A stretch of 64,000 nucleotides of DNA from the NCBI GenBank assembly GCA_015680685.1, contig MNCI01007874.1, positions 1 to 64,000 of the forward strand, written 5' to 3'. The notes beneath the pieces are model-generated. The model worked only from the letters and a program-made list of their open reading frames with translations, was not told the DNA's origin and did no database searches. Source of the stretch: Gnetum montanum. Lineage: Eukaryota; Streptophyta; Gnetopsida; Gnetales; Gnetaceae. Each line of letters starts with the position of its first letter. Within the stretch, counting starts at the first letter, position 1. The position numbers were made by a program, and so were the translations under genes. Below, one piece after another: positions 52,380 to 62,897 of this stretch.

Positions 52380-52512
52380 AACCATTTTTATTTTTCTTTA
52401 ATTTTACAACTTTTTGTTTTTCAGTCTTTCATTTTTCAACTTTTTGTTTTATCTTTTTGTGTTTTTGTCTTTTTCCATTTTTGTAAGTAATCTTGTCTAT
52501 GAATAAAACACT
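52380..52512 (+). terminator. Poly(A)-type signal after element B gag
   Basis: A T-rich tract with repeated CTTTTTG-like runs, then TCTATGAATAAAACACTC with AATAAA at 52502-52507. The same layout follows gag in C (AATAAA 63028-63033); A has AATCAA. It is consistent with a plant polyadenylation region that would end a gag transcript before ORF2. Confidence 0.5.
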
Positions 52513-53860
52513 CATGTGGATCATTGGTTGAGGTGTGTTTTATGTTATTAAGTCTCGAACGATCAATTATTTGGAACAGTGAGCCCATTACAACCACTCA
52601 TCCATTCTACAAATAAAGAGGTTTTTTTCGAGGGTACTATGATATTCTTGATATTTTTAAAACTTAAAATTAATTTTGTGTTCATTGTACCCAAAATGAA
52701 GAAGGATGGACCAAGAGGGAATGATTAGGATGTGACATCACAGGGACTTGTGGATTCTCTTTGGTGACATTTGTGGGAGTTATCATGCAATGTGGTTGTA
52801 CTAAGATCCTTGTAGATCTAACAAAAAATGGTAGTAAGAGTAATCAAAAGGGCACTCAAAAATCAAATGATGTTCTAGGGGGTCCCACTAGAAATACATG
52901 CACCCATGCCTAAAGGTTGGCAGCTTCTCTAGATTCAGTATTCAAAAAAAATAGAAAAGAAAAGAAAAGATAAAATAAACAAACAAAGTGCCACAAAACA
53001 AAAGTCACTCCTCCCTTGAACAAAATGCCAAGTGATCATACGCCTTGTTTTTGTGATCCTCTCATATTTTCTCATCATTTCATGAAACAATGTGATGTCA
53101 CTATTTAGAGGAATGGACTTGGTCCTGATCTTGGAACAATGGGTTAATGACACCTTAATTATGCTTTACACACAATATTCACTGTGCCCTGGGTTAGTTA
53201 CCTTATGTCCCAATCTCTACGATCCCTTTCTATACCTCGTCTCATCTCACTGTTCATGTAATTGTAGCTCATGTTTCGTGTAGCATAGAATTTTCATCTC
53301 ATTCCAATGCTATTTACATGTGTGTGTTTTGTGGAGTTAGTGCGGATTACATTTAACCCTTCTAGTGCCCACAGACACTTTAAGTGTGGTTACACAAGGG
53401 CATTATAGGTTGAAACCTACTTTGGGGAGGACCCACTTGTGTAATTTTTGTTGTAATCTTCACTTAGGACATAGCTCACACACACAATTTCTTACCCTTG
53501 GCTTAATTTTTTAATTCATTTTCTTTCCCTACTATTATCCCTCTGAATTTCAATGTTGCAATGTACCATTACATACCCTTTTTCTTACCACCCAAGGTTC
53601 NGGCTTAATTTTTTAATTGATTTTCTTTCCCTACTATTATCCCTCTGAATTTCAATGTTGCAATGTACCATTACATACCCTTTTTCTTACCACCCAAGGT
53701 TCTATTGCTAAAATCCATACCATTATCATTAATTGTGCCTTTTGAATTAATAGAATTACCCTAGCACCCTTGATAATAGCCAATGTTCTCAATTTACAAT
53801 GTTAATTTCAAAATAACCCTTAAAAATTTGGTATTTTTGTGGTGTCTCATGTTACTAGAG
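52513..53860 (+). other. Element B conserved spacer
   Basis: Non-coding, shared with A, C and D (for example GGACCAAGAGGGAATG near 52770, and a block near 53330-53440 around TTTAACCCTTCTAGTGCC). It includes the 101-bp assembly duplication around the N at 53601. Confidence 0.7.
53500..53702. other. Assembly join: 101-bp duplicate around a single N
   Basis: 53500-53600 and 53602-53702 are the same except one base (C/G in TTAATTSATTTTC), separated by the N at 53601. Element C has the neighbouring spacer without such a doubling as far as the window shows. Confidence 0.82.
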
Positions 53861-53864
53861 ACGT

Positions 53865-53951
53865 GATATCACGTACGCGATATCGCGTCAGATGAGATAT
53901 CGCGTATGCAATGTATCGTATGCGATATCGCATCCCCGTCGCATATAAATA
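53865..53951 (+). promoter_or_regulatory. Element B internal promoter-like cluster
   Basis: Four GATATC palindromes at 53865, 53879, 53896 and 53924, mostly in GCGATATCGC context, then TATAAATA at 53944-53951. The array, TATA spacing and following CTCCCCTAC...TTTTTTCATTA resemble LTR U3 (49420-49540), suggesting common origin. The ORF2 ATG lies 474 bp downstream. Confidence 0.65.
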
Positions 53952-54424
53952 GGACACCTCCCCTACAACACTTAACATCATTTTTTCATTAACACGGGGG
54001 GAGTTTTTGAAATTTTTCTCTGCAACCTACGATTGTGTGACCCTTGCTTTTCTACTCATATCTCACTCACTAGTACTCCGATTTTAGTTCCGTTTAAACC
54101 TACTTGAATCCAAAGTGTTTAATTTAGTCACGGGGGAGGGACACTTGCCGAAAAGTGCCTAAATTTTTTGAAATTCATCATCACCTAAAGGACATCAATT
54201 AGGGTAATTAACTCTAACACTTAGAATAATTGTACCTAAAAATCATTTAAACCTTAGGTGCACCGGGAAACTAAAATGACAATCACCTAAGTCCTAGGAC
54301 TCATTATTATAAAATTTTGGGCACTATCACACGTGATAACATAAGATCATTAATAAAGGCAAGTCGTAAGGTATAACTTAACTTCAAAAATAACCTTACT
54401 AACACTTAGCTCGTGTGATTGCAG

Positions 54425-57191
54425 ATGGTCCCAAAGTGTGGACAACAGGAGGATCTTGTTCAAGGTGGAAGGAAATGATCTCGAAGAGGTGAAAGAAAAG
54501 GTCTTGTTGGACAACATGTAGAACAGGAGGAGCAATCATTCAACATTCATCAAGATGAACCTCCTACTGGATGGTCTGGGCAAGCAGAAGGAGGAGTTGC
54601 TGCAATGCCTGAACTGGGACAACAACTCACGTTGTCCCAAGATTGTATTCAAGCTATCCATGACAAGTCCACATTCGCTACGGTGATTGTGGAGTTAAAC
54701 TTTGAATCTTTTGCAGAGTTTGCTCTTGAGGTAGTTAGGGATGACCTCAATGGGTCTCCCTTATGGCCTATCCTCTCTGAAAGCGGTGCCTGGTACCTAG
54801 GAGAGACATACCAATTTTGGCACAATAGGGAGCAAGGCACCACTATTAATATATTTGGTGTGACAGTTGACTTCTCTCTGTAGGCTATTTCGGAAGTGTT
54901 AAACCTTTTGAATACAAGGCCCCAAGTTGCTCGGTTATCCACCCGTTCAGACCCCGATGTGCGAAAGGATTGTTTGGAGAAGGCTTATGGTAGAGACAAA
55001 GCATTTGGTGAATTGACGATGGAAGAGAGGGTTTACTTTAAAATTGGGACATATCACCTCTTCCCCACAAAGTTCTTTAAAAGGATATCTACATATGCGG
55101 CTAGAGGATGTGCAGTGTTGAAGGGAAAGGTTAATGCTAACCTACCCCATCTATATTTTACAAAGATCCTAAGGCGGTTCGAAGAATGAAAGACAAGGAA
55201 GATGGCACTGTCTTTTCCTTGTCTTATTAGAAAGCTTTGCTAACATGATGGTATTCAAGGATACATCAATGACGTCCTTCAAAAATCCCAAATTTCTTCA
55301 TATGCTGAATTGCTAAAGGTGCCAACTCCAAGAAAAAGAACTGGTGAAAATCTGAGACTAGAACAAGAAGAATAAGAAGAAGAACAGATGGCTGGACCTA
55401 GTCAACCTCCAACCATAGGTCCTAGCCAACAACAAGAAGTAGGGCCTAGCACAGGCTAGGATTAGCCGCCACCGCTGCAAGACTATAGACCGTTGATGAG
55501 CCATCTTAGGGCCATCGCTGAGACGGTCAGTTGGGGAAGTCATGATGATGCAAACCTCTTCCACATCATTGATGATTCTATATAGCCTACAGTTTTATTA
55601 GATCACACAAGGGAAGAAGTATCCATTCAAATAGGAGGAGGGGAAAGTAGATGATCACAACAGATCTCAGGAAACGCAGCATCTTTCCAAGTTTATTTAG
55701 AGACTAATGAAGGGGCCACAGTGGTGTTCATGCAACACTAGAATGCCACGGGAGCTATAGAAGTGGTCGCAAACCACATTAAAGAATCCTTCAATGTACC
55801 TATTTTTCCATTGGCAGATCTCTCAGGAGCACGGGATGCTCAAACTCTGGCTAGAACCTCAATGACTCCTGCGAAACATGAGAATGTGCTTGATCGATTG
55901 CTTCAAACAGGACAAGTAATGACATGCCTATTTGACATCCCTCAGGATGTTACAGCAATTCAGTTAGACCTCATTTCTACAAAGGGAAAGTTGGTCTTAA
56001 CAGAGGTAAGGGTTGAGCATGCTAAAGCTAAAGTGCAGAAACTACAAGAGTAGCTCGTAGCCTTACAAGCAGCACAACAGGACCCTCTACAGTTTGTTCC
56101 CACAAAATAGCTAGAAAACTTTAAAACTAAGTAGCTAACTAAATTAATAGAGGAGAATAAAAAGGTGGCTGAAGAAAAAGAGAAGGTTTTTTGGGATGCC
56201 TCTGTAGCACAAGTGCAAACTCATGCGCATATTAAGGCACTCAAGGCCTTAGAAGAAGAAAACAAGCAGCTGGTTGCAAACAATCTTCGGTTGACCACTG
56301 TAGAGAAGCAGAAGAATGTTCTCGATGATCACTTTCATGAATTATGAGAACAATTCATCTAGTTGAACCAAGATGTAATCCGTTTAGCTAGAGAAAATCG
56401 AACTCAATGGAGGAGGTACACGCTATTCATCAAAAGTTAACAATTGAGATCAGCGCATGGCAGAATGAGGCTAAATGACACAAGAAGTTGAAGGAGCATT
56501 TCCCTGATGTGGGGATGTATAAATAGATCCTTGAAAAGGAAATCCATATGTCCAAGGCCCAAATCAACACTATCAGTGCTCAACACACTGATTTGGGGGC
56601 CATATTGGACACCTACGGCTTTCCCACCAAGTGGAAGTTAAAAATAGGGACCTGCAGATTCAAGACTTGACAGAATACATGGAGTTGAAAAACCTTAGGT
56701 ATGCCAATCTTGCCATGTTAATAGTAGGACACCCGAGGTCAAAGATCGAGTAGTAGGTAGCAACCACCCAAATCAAATACGAAGCAGAATTTGCAGAATG
56801 CAAGAAGCTGTTGGAAACACTAGATGTTGCAAATTCTAAACTTGAGGTGGTTCAAGCTAGCTACTAGGGGCAGAAGGATGTTGCAACTGACTTGGCTTGA
56901 TGGCTAACAGACCTTCACAAATACAAGAACAAAGCTAAAGCTTATGAGATGGAACGACAGGTGTTCGCGGCATGGTATGTCAAGGCCAACCAAATGTTCT
57001 AGCAACTACCTTGTTCGTGAGAGGTGCCGACTTCGTCAAACATTGGAACATTAGCATGGACGGCACAAGACCGTTGGACCAAAGAGGAGAAGCTCCAGGC
57101 CATACTTCAGCATCATCAACCCTTAAAACCTGGAGCACAAGACAAAGGGAAGGTGCCAATGAAGGACCCACTGCCACCAGGAACTACATGA
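54425..57191 (+). pseudogene. Element B ORF2, broken; unknown protein with coiled-coil region
   Basis: About 920 codons, starting MVPKCGQQEDLVQGGRK. Globular N-terminal part, residues roughly 55-255: LTLSQDCIQAIHDKS, VIVELNFESFAEFALEVV, GSPLWPILSESGAWYLGETY, INIFGVTVDFS, EERVYFKIGTYHLFPTK, RISTYAARGCAVLKGK. Middle: FNVPIFPLADLSGA, LLQTGQVMTCLFDIPQDV. From about residue 520 it is long, charged and helical (VEHAKAKVQKLQE, LKALEEENKQLV). It ends KDPLPPGTT-stop. Damage includes TGA at 54476, TAG 54881, TGA 55187 and a 5-base loss near 56402. No nucleic-acid enzyme motif is visible. The globular part recalls proteins labelled 'putative plant transposon protein'; the function is unknown. Confidence 0.72.
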
Positions 57192-57355
57192 GTTTCAAAT
57201 TTTTGTAATTGTAGAACATCTATGTTGTGTCTTTATTTTGTTTTCTTCCCACACTGTGGCATCATCCCATTTCTTTTTCCATCTAATAATCCCATACCTA
57301 TCCACTGTATAATCACTGTAACTCGAGGACGAGTTTTTATTTGATCATGGAAGAA

Positions 57356-58212
57356 TGATGGAACGCGATTTTACATGGGACACGATATCGCATGGGTCAC
57401 GATATCGTGTATGTGATATCGCATCTCTCCCTATGATATCGCGTATGCGATATCGCAGTCCACCACCAGTTCTATAAATAAGAGGTGGCTCTCCCTTGTT
57501 TGACATTTTTTTCATTATTAGAGTTAGACATTAGCGAAGCTCTAGCTGTTTGATCCCTCTAGAGATAGATTATTTTTTAATGTCTACCCGCAGTGTGGTG
57601 AATGTAATTGTACGACATCCTTTAGTCAAGTGTGACATACTTGGACACACACATGATCAGAAATAAAGATTGAGATTACTTCATCGTTGCAACATTCACA
57701 TTGTCATTTATTTATTTAATTGTTATTTCCTGCTTTCCTAATTAGTTTCTCTCACCCTTAAACTCACGTTAGAACGCAGAGTGAGTACGACTTGATTATG
57801 AGCATTTAAGTGTGACTACTTGGTAACCCAGTGGCATACCTAGGATCTACGCTTGGTAATCCCAGTGGTAGTCATGCACGAAGTCCAAGATGTGTATGGA
57901 TAATCAAGGAACAGCTGCTCATCGCACTTAGGCTAGATTAGATTATCTCTTTCCATTTCCTCCTAGCTTAGTTAGTATTACTTTCCATTGCCTTTAAGAG
58001 TAGCGTAGATTAGGAACCACATCATACACATCACTCTAGACTAAACCATATGTGACAAAGATAATACTAGTCTAGGTGGGAAGATAGTGAACTGCAACCT
58101 AAGGTTAACTATCTAGGTGCCACAACTAGTCCGTGTGCAGAGTTCAACTGGATCATGCGTGAAAATGCTTGTATTCATTTGGTTGAGTCTAGGGGTACCT
58201 CGCCACTCATCA
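57356..58212 (+). repeat. Element B 3' LTR
   Basis: 857 bp, TGATGGAAC to CTCATCA. GATATC at 57384, 57401, 57415, 57435 and 57449, TATAAATA at 57473-57480, AATAAA at 57662-57667. The purine tract before it has decayed to CATGGAAGAA. Confidence 0.9.
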
Positions 58213-58311
58213 ATAGTAGAAATATACATGCTATGAGTTTTTTGAAAACATCATTAAGAATATTACCATATATTCTTTGTAATATTTTAAACAAATTAAC
58301 TAAATTTTCAA

Positions 58312-58474
58312 AACAATCAGGTGTTAGCTTAGTGGTAAGACACTTGATTTGGAGGCTCAAAGTCATGGGTTCAATTCCGTTGGGAAATGTTGAGTTAGAT
58401 AAAGTTCTAATTGGATCATATATCTTGGGGTGTACCTATGTTTAACTTATTTTGGGTTCCAACACCACCAAATC
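58312..58474 (+). mobile_element. tRNA-derived SINE (family 1) with 14-bp target duplication
   Basis: Flanked by AACTAAATTTTCAA at 58298-58311 and 58475-58488, identical. A box TTAGCTTAGTGGTAAG, B box GGGTTCAATTCCG, 3' end TTTTGGGTTCCAACACC. This is the best preserved copy in the window. Confidence 0.9.
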
Positions 58475-58518
58475 AACTAAATTTTCAATTAAGATATTAT
58501 AGAAACACGATATTATAA

Positions 58519-58685
58519 TAGGGACCATCATTAGTGATAGTATGGTGCTCGTTTCTCAAGTTGAAGACTTAGGTTTGAGCTTGGATGAAGCCACCCAAAG
58601 ACATTAGGCTTTTCTTCATCTACCAACCCTCTTGGGATCCTATGTAGTAGGATGAGAACTCTAGCTCCAAGTGATGATCATTTTT
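58519..58685 (+). mobile_element. SINE (family 2) with 18-bp target duplication
   Basis: Flanked by AGAAACACGATATTATAA (58501-58518) and AGAAACATGATATTATAA (58686-58703). The body aligns with 39986-40157 (TTTCTCAAGTTGAAGACTTA, TAGGATGAGAACT) and ends in TTTTT. Confidence 0.88.
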
Positions 58686-58703
58686 AGAAACATGATATTA
58701 TAA

Positions 58704-59790
58704 CAACATTTAAACTTTATAATAAAATCTTTCTATCCCTAACACAAGGATTGGCTAGGTGTCAAAGTCAATATTGGAACTACTTGTGTAGGATGTGGTT
58801 GTTTTGGTCAACCACTTTGTGTTTTTCGGCAATGCTTGGAAGTTGCTGGGGGTTCACTTTATCCTCATGCATTGCCTTTGCAGGGGGTACTTGGTAAATT
58901 GGCCTAGTTTTTTCCTTGTTGTTCTACACTGACAGAGGCAAGGTATCCATTCGGGCCTTATATTGGCTCTTTGCATGGTGGTGAGAGGGCAAATCAGCAT
59001 GCTACCATAGGGGTCTCTTTTTTGGGCCATTTATGATCGAAGGAGGTTGTGCTGTGTTCCTCCTATGGTTATGGACCTGACTTTAGGGTTGGAGGATTTG
59101 AGTGAGCTAGAGGGGTCAAGAGGATTTGCAGCTTGAGGTGGTTTTGGGGGATGAGCCCTTGCATTCCAAGGAATAGAGGGGGAATAGATCAGCTATGGCA
59201 TGTTCAAACGAGGAGGAAAACTTCGGGGTTGAGCCCTTGGACCCCCTAGAATAGAGGGGGATAGGTTGGCTTTGACATGTCTGGAGGAGAAGGTGGACTT
59301 GGGGGCTGAGGAATGGATTCCCCCCTGGTGGAGATGCTAATAGAGGTAGTGGCATGGGCTTGGGAGGAGGAACATGTGCTTTGGGAGGCCAAAAGGACTT
59401 GTAGGGAAGCTAGAATTGTTGAAACAATGGCATGGTGAGGATGCTAATGAGGAGAATATTCATTGGGATTTGGCAGAGGTGACAACTCTGTAGGCATTGA
59501 AGGTAGACCTCAAATAGTGTATTAGGGAGGAGCTACTTGAAGAGGTACGTATCAAGGAGGAATAGGAGTAGGAAGTGTAAGAACGTTGGGCATAGAAAGA
59601 GAAGGAGGTGGCCTAGATCCAGCAACAACTGGATTGGACATATGAAACTGGTGCACGATCTTGGTTGCATGAGGGGCATTTCCCCTATATCATAATGAAC
59701 ATTGGATGTAATGTGCCCTGGGGAGCATTGAGAAGAAACATTAGGAGGAGGAAGGAACTACATATATACAGTATAGGGGATGTTGTAGAA
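58704..59790. other. Unassigned GC-richer region with short tandem repeats
   Basis: Around 59136-59330 an approximately 75-bp unit containing GAGCCCTTG and AATAGAGGGGG repeats about twice with many differences. A minus-strand frame (59116-59355) mirrors it as repeated PLYSxxxKGSxPK text. I recognise no protein. Confidence 0.45.
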
Positions 59791-59793
59791 TGT

Positions 59794-60760
59794 TGATGAG
59801 TCATGAATTTGCTGACGGCTACGTTAACACACCCACGATAACGCACCCTCGATATCTCATGGGTTGCGATATCGTGTATGACATATCGCATGGGTCATGT
59901 ATACATGGCCACATCAATGCAGGCCTATCGACGCACCTTCAGCATCTACGTGGACCCATTGACATAGCTTTCCTGTGTCGACAGGGCCCCATTTATGTAG
60001 CCACCTATCTCAGCCTATAAATACGAGGGCCCTCCACCTCATTTAGGCATCCATATTTTAGTTGTAGCGAAGCTCTTTCATTTTGTTTCCGTAGGAGTTA
60101 GATTATTTTCCCAAGTGCATGGCCACAGTGTGATGCTTGTAATTGTATGACACCTTTATTCAAGTGTGACGTACTTGGATGTGCACATGACCAGAAATAA
60201 AGATCGAGATTACTTGATCATTACAGCATTCACTTAGTTTAATTGTTTAATTGTTAATTATTTTTGTTATTTATTTCTTTCTTAGTTAATATTTATTGAT
60301 CATCATTTACTATTCCTATTGTTAAATGCGGAATGAGTATGACTTAATCACGAGCATTTAAGTGTGACTACTTGGTAACCCAACAGCATACCTAAGATCT
60401 ACGCTTGGTAACCCCAGTAGTAGTCGTGCACGAGGTCCAAGATGTGTACGGATGATTAAGGAACGAATACTCATCGCACTTAGGCTAGCTTAGACTCATT
60501 TCCTATTACTCATTAGTTTAATCAATATTATCTTCCATTGTCTCTAGGAGTAGCATTAGTTTAGGATCACATCATACGCCTCACTCTGGACTAAACCATA
60601 TGTGACAAAGCAAATACTAGTCCAGGTGGGAAGACAGCGAACTGCGATCAACGTGTAACTATCTAGATACCACAACTAGCCTATCCACAGAGTTCAACCG
60701 GATCGTGCATGAATGCTCATATCCTTATGGTTGAGTGTAGGGGTACCTAGCCGCTCATCA
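59794..60760 (+). repeat. Element C 5' LTR
   Basis: 967 bp, TGATGAGTC to CTCATCA. U3 differs from B in its 5' part; GATATC at 59851 and 59868, TATAAATA at 60016-60023, AATAAA at 60196-60201. The R/U5 part matches B closely. Confidence 0.85.
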
Positions 60761-60779
60761 TTGGCGCCATTGCTAGGGA
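60761..60779 (+). promoter_or_regulatory. Element C primer binding site, tRNA-Asp type
   Basis: TTGGCGCCATTGCTAGGGA at the LTR end, the copy that best keeps the TGGCGCC core. Confidence 0.82.
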
Positions 60780-60902
60780 TGATGCTAGTTATCTAGATTA
60801 GTTATATCATACAAGGTCGCTGTATAGAAATTAACGATACATCTTTTAGCAGGAAACAATTATTAAAAAGTCACATCTAAATTCACACACAGTTTTACAA
60901 CC

Positions 60903-62897
60903 ATGTCTCTCCTACAAGACTATAATAATGCTACATCTACTGAGGCAATTCATTGGAGAACTAATGAATATTATGACAATGAAGATTAGAGTACACAACC
61001 CGAGGTGGGGGTTTCTTATAAACATAAACAAAGAAAACATCGTCCCAACCCATGAAAGCATAACATACCTAGTGATGATGAACCCCTACTGGCCACTACA
61101 AGCTTAACAGAAATACAAGAGGCTGTTTGAATAGCCTGCAGGCATCATAAGGAAAGTTGTCTTCTCGTGCTTGATTTAAAAAGAATTTCCCAAGTTTTCA
61201 GGAGGCTATGATTTAGATCCACAACAATATTTCCAAGCCTTCTACGATTCCTGTACATGGAAAAATATTGATAATGGGTGGGAAAAGCTTAAGCTCTTTC
61301 CTTTGACACTCTTTGGCCAAGAAAAATTATGGTATAGGTCGTTGAAACCAAAATCAATTCGACATTGGCCGAAAATGGAAGAACTTTTCAACAAAAGATA
61401 TCAAACCTATGCGAGAGTGTCAGCCTTGAGGAGACAAATCCAAGAATGGAAACAAGCGCAACATGAACCCTTGGACATGGCCTTGGAAAGATATTATGCA
61501 CTGTTAAACAACTGCCTAGGCCATGGGTTCTCCAAGGAAAGGCTAATGTACCATATCATAGATGGGCTCCGTAATGAAACAAGGGAAACCCTAGGGATGT
61601 ACGTCCAAGGTCAACTATATGAGCTATGAACCCATCAACTCCAAGAGCTTATTAAGCGAATGGTAAAAGAAGAAGGACAAATAACTAAATGGGAGAATGT
61701 TGAAGGTTCTCAATAGGACCAAAATCTTAACTTAACAAGGGTCCATGATCATGAAGAGGAGAAATCAACTCACTTCAAGGAGGTGGAATCATCTTTTCCA
61801 ATCCTACAATCACTAGATGAAATTGAGGCAAAGATTAATAAGATGACAAACTGGGTACATGAAAGATGTGGAGAATATGCCAACATTATTAGAGGAAAAA
61901 CTATGCCAAATCAAGAAATAGGATAGAACACCATGCGACAATCGAAACAAAGGGTAGAAGAGAATAAGGATAAGGACTCAACTTCCAATCATACGTATCA
62001 ATGTAACATTTTCTTGTATGATCATCCCAAAGGTCAATGTCCAATCTTGTCAAATTTACATGAGCATTGGGGAGGAATGTTACATCCAGAGTTCGTAAAA
62101 AAATATTGTGTCCACCCACAATGGCAAAAACCTCAGTCGTGGGGGAGGCCACCGCTAACTGGACCATACCCTTTGTATGTCACAGCACCAAATGCTTATT
62201 CTGTTCAACACCCTATTTCTCCAGTGGGATCAGCATCCTCTACCTCACCTCATCGTTATCATTCTCCTGAGTACTATCCACCCATGTCCTCTCCAACAAG
62301 ATCACCACCTCATATGCCTTACACTTCTCCTCAACCTCAACATTCTCATACTTCACCCCCTTCTACATCACTGCTAGCTATGCCAGAAGATTTACCACAA
62401 CGCCAACCCACAAACGTTACTTGTGCTGCTACTGTCAACAGCAGTGGAAGTCGTTCACAACATCGAAGGCATCCCTTCTTTAGACGTGATTGTTGAAAGG
62501 GACACCACAGTTCAGAGACCACTACATCCACCAACTCATCACAAATCCAACACTGTGGTGCATCTTCCTCTTTGAACCCGATGCCTCATGTTACTCTATC
62601 TAGACCACCAATCAACACTGTAACCACCATGGGGCCCAATGAACATTGTCACATAGGGAGACATGTTGATCCTTGCATACCATCTTATGGTCATAAGTAC
62701 CATAGTGGGTCAACTCCTTGTAAATTAACCACATCTTATAACTTTCCCCACTATGTCAACCCTAATCAACTGTGTGAACCCAATGGGGTAAGTATGATCG
62801 GGTCCCAATACTTCCAACATGCAAGGATCCAAACCTTCCATTTATTAATTCTAGCCATGCTCAACCGTTTAGTTATAGGGGGTATCCCCCATTCTAA
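60903..62897 (+). pseudogene. Element C gag, broken
   Basis: The ATG at 60903 gives MSLLQDYNNA. Conserved blocks: KLWYRSLKPKSI near 61325, RRQIQEWKQAQHEPLDMAL, ERLMYHIIDGLRNETRETLG near 61540, zinc knuckle with CNIFLYDHPKGQC near 62005-62040 (its second Cys changed to Phe), then a long Pro/Ser/His-rich tail (SPTRSPPHMPYTSPQPQHS). The end, TAA 62895-62897, follows a YGG/YRGYPP-type C-terminus as in B. Total length, 664 codons, matches B. Frameshifts near 61150-61200 and 62780 and stops at 61627 and 62494 inactivate it. Confidence 0.82.

Larger units (their letters stand above)
46802..58212 (+). mobile_element. Element B: compound LTR element (remnant unit, LTR, internal region, LTR)
   Basis: Layout: the first bases of an LTR (46801, TGATGGGAC), an abrupt jump into ORF2 (46811-49254), purine tract, LTR 49409-50234, primer site, gag, spacer, internal promoter, ORF2, LTR 57356-58212. 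ATAGT occurs at 46797-46801 and again right after the last LTR (58213-58217), so the whole block probably entered as one insertion, later becoming tandem by unequal recombination and then losing most of its first unit. The final unit alone (49409-58212) is 8.8 kb. No pol domain is present. Confidence 0.8.

Noticed and set aside
54649-54942. 97-codon minus-strand frame, and its twin at 47121-47408
   Set aside because: Antisense shadows of ORF2; the plus-strand frame is the one conserved among copies.
58320-58385. Possible tRNA gene
   Set aside because: A and B boxes are present, but there is no full cloverleaf; a tail and target duplication show a SINE.
58155-58445. 96-codon plus-strand frame
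   Set aside because: It crosses the end of an LTR into a SINE, so it cannot be an ancestral coding unit.
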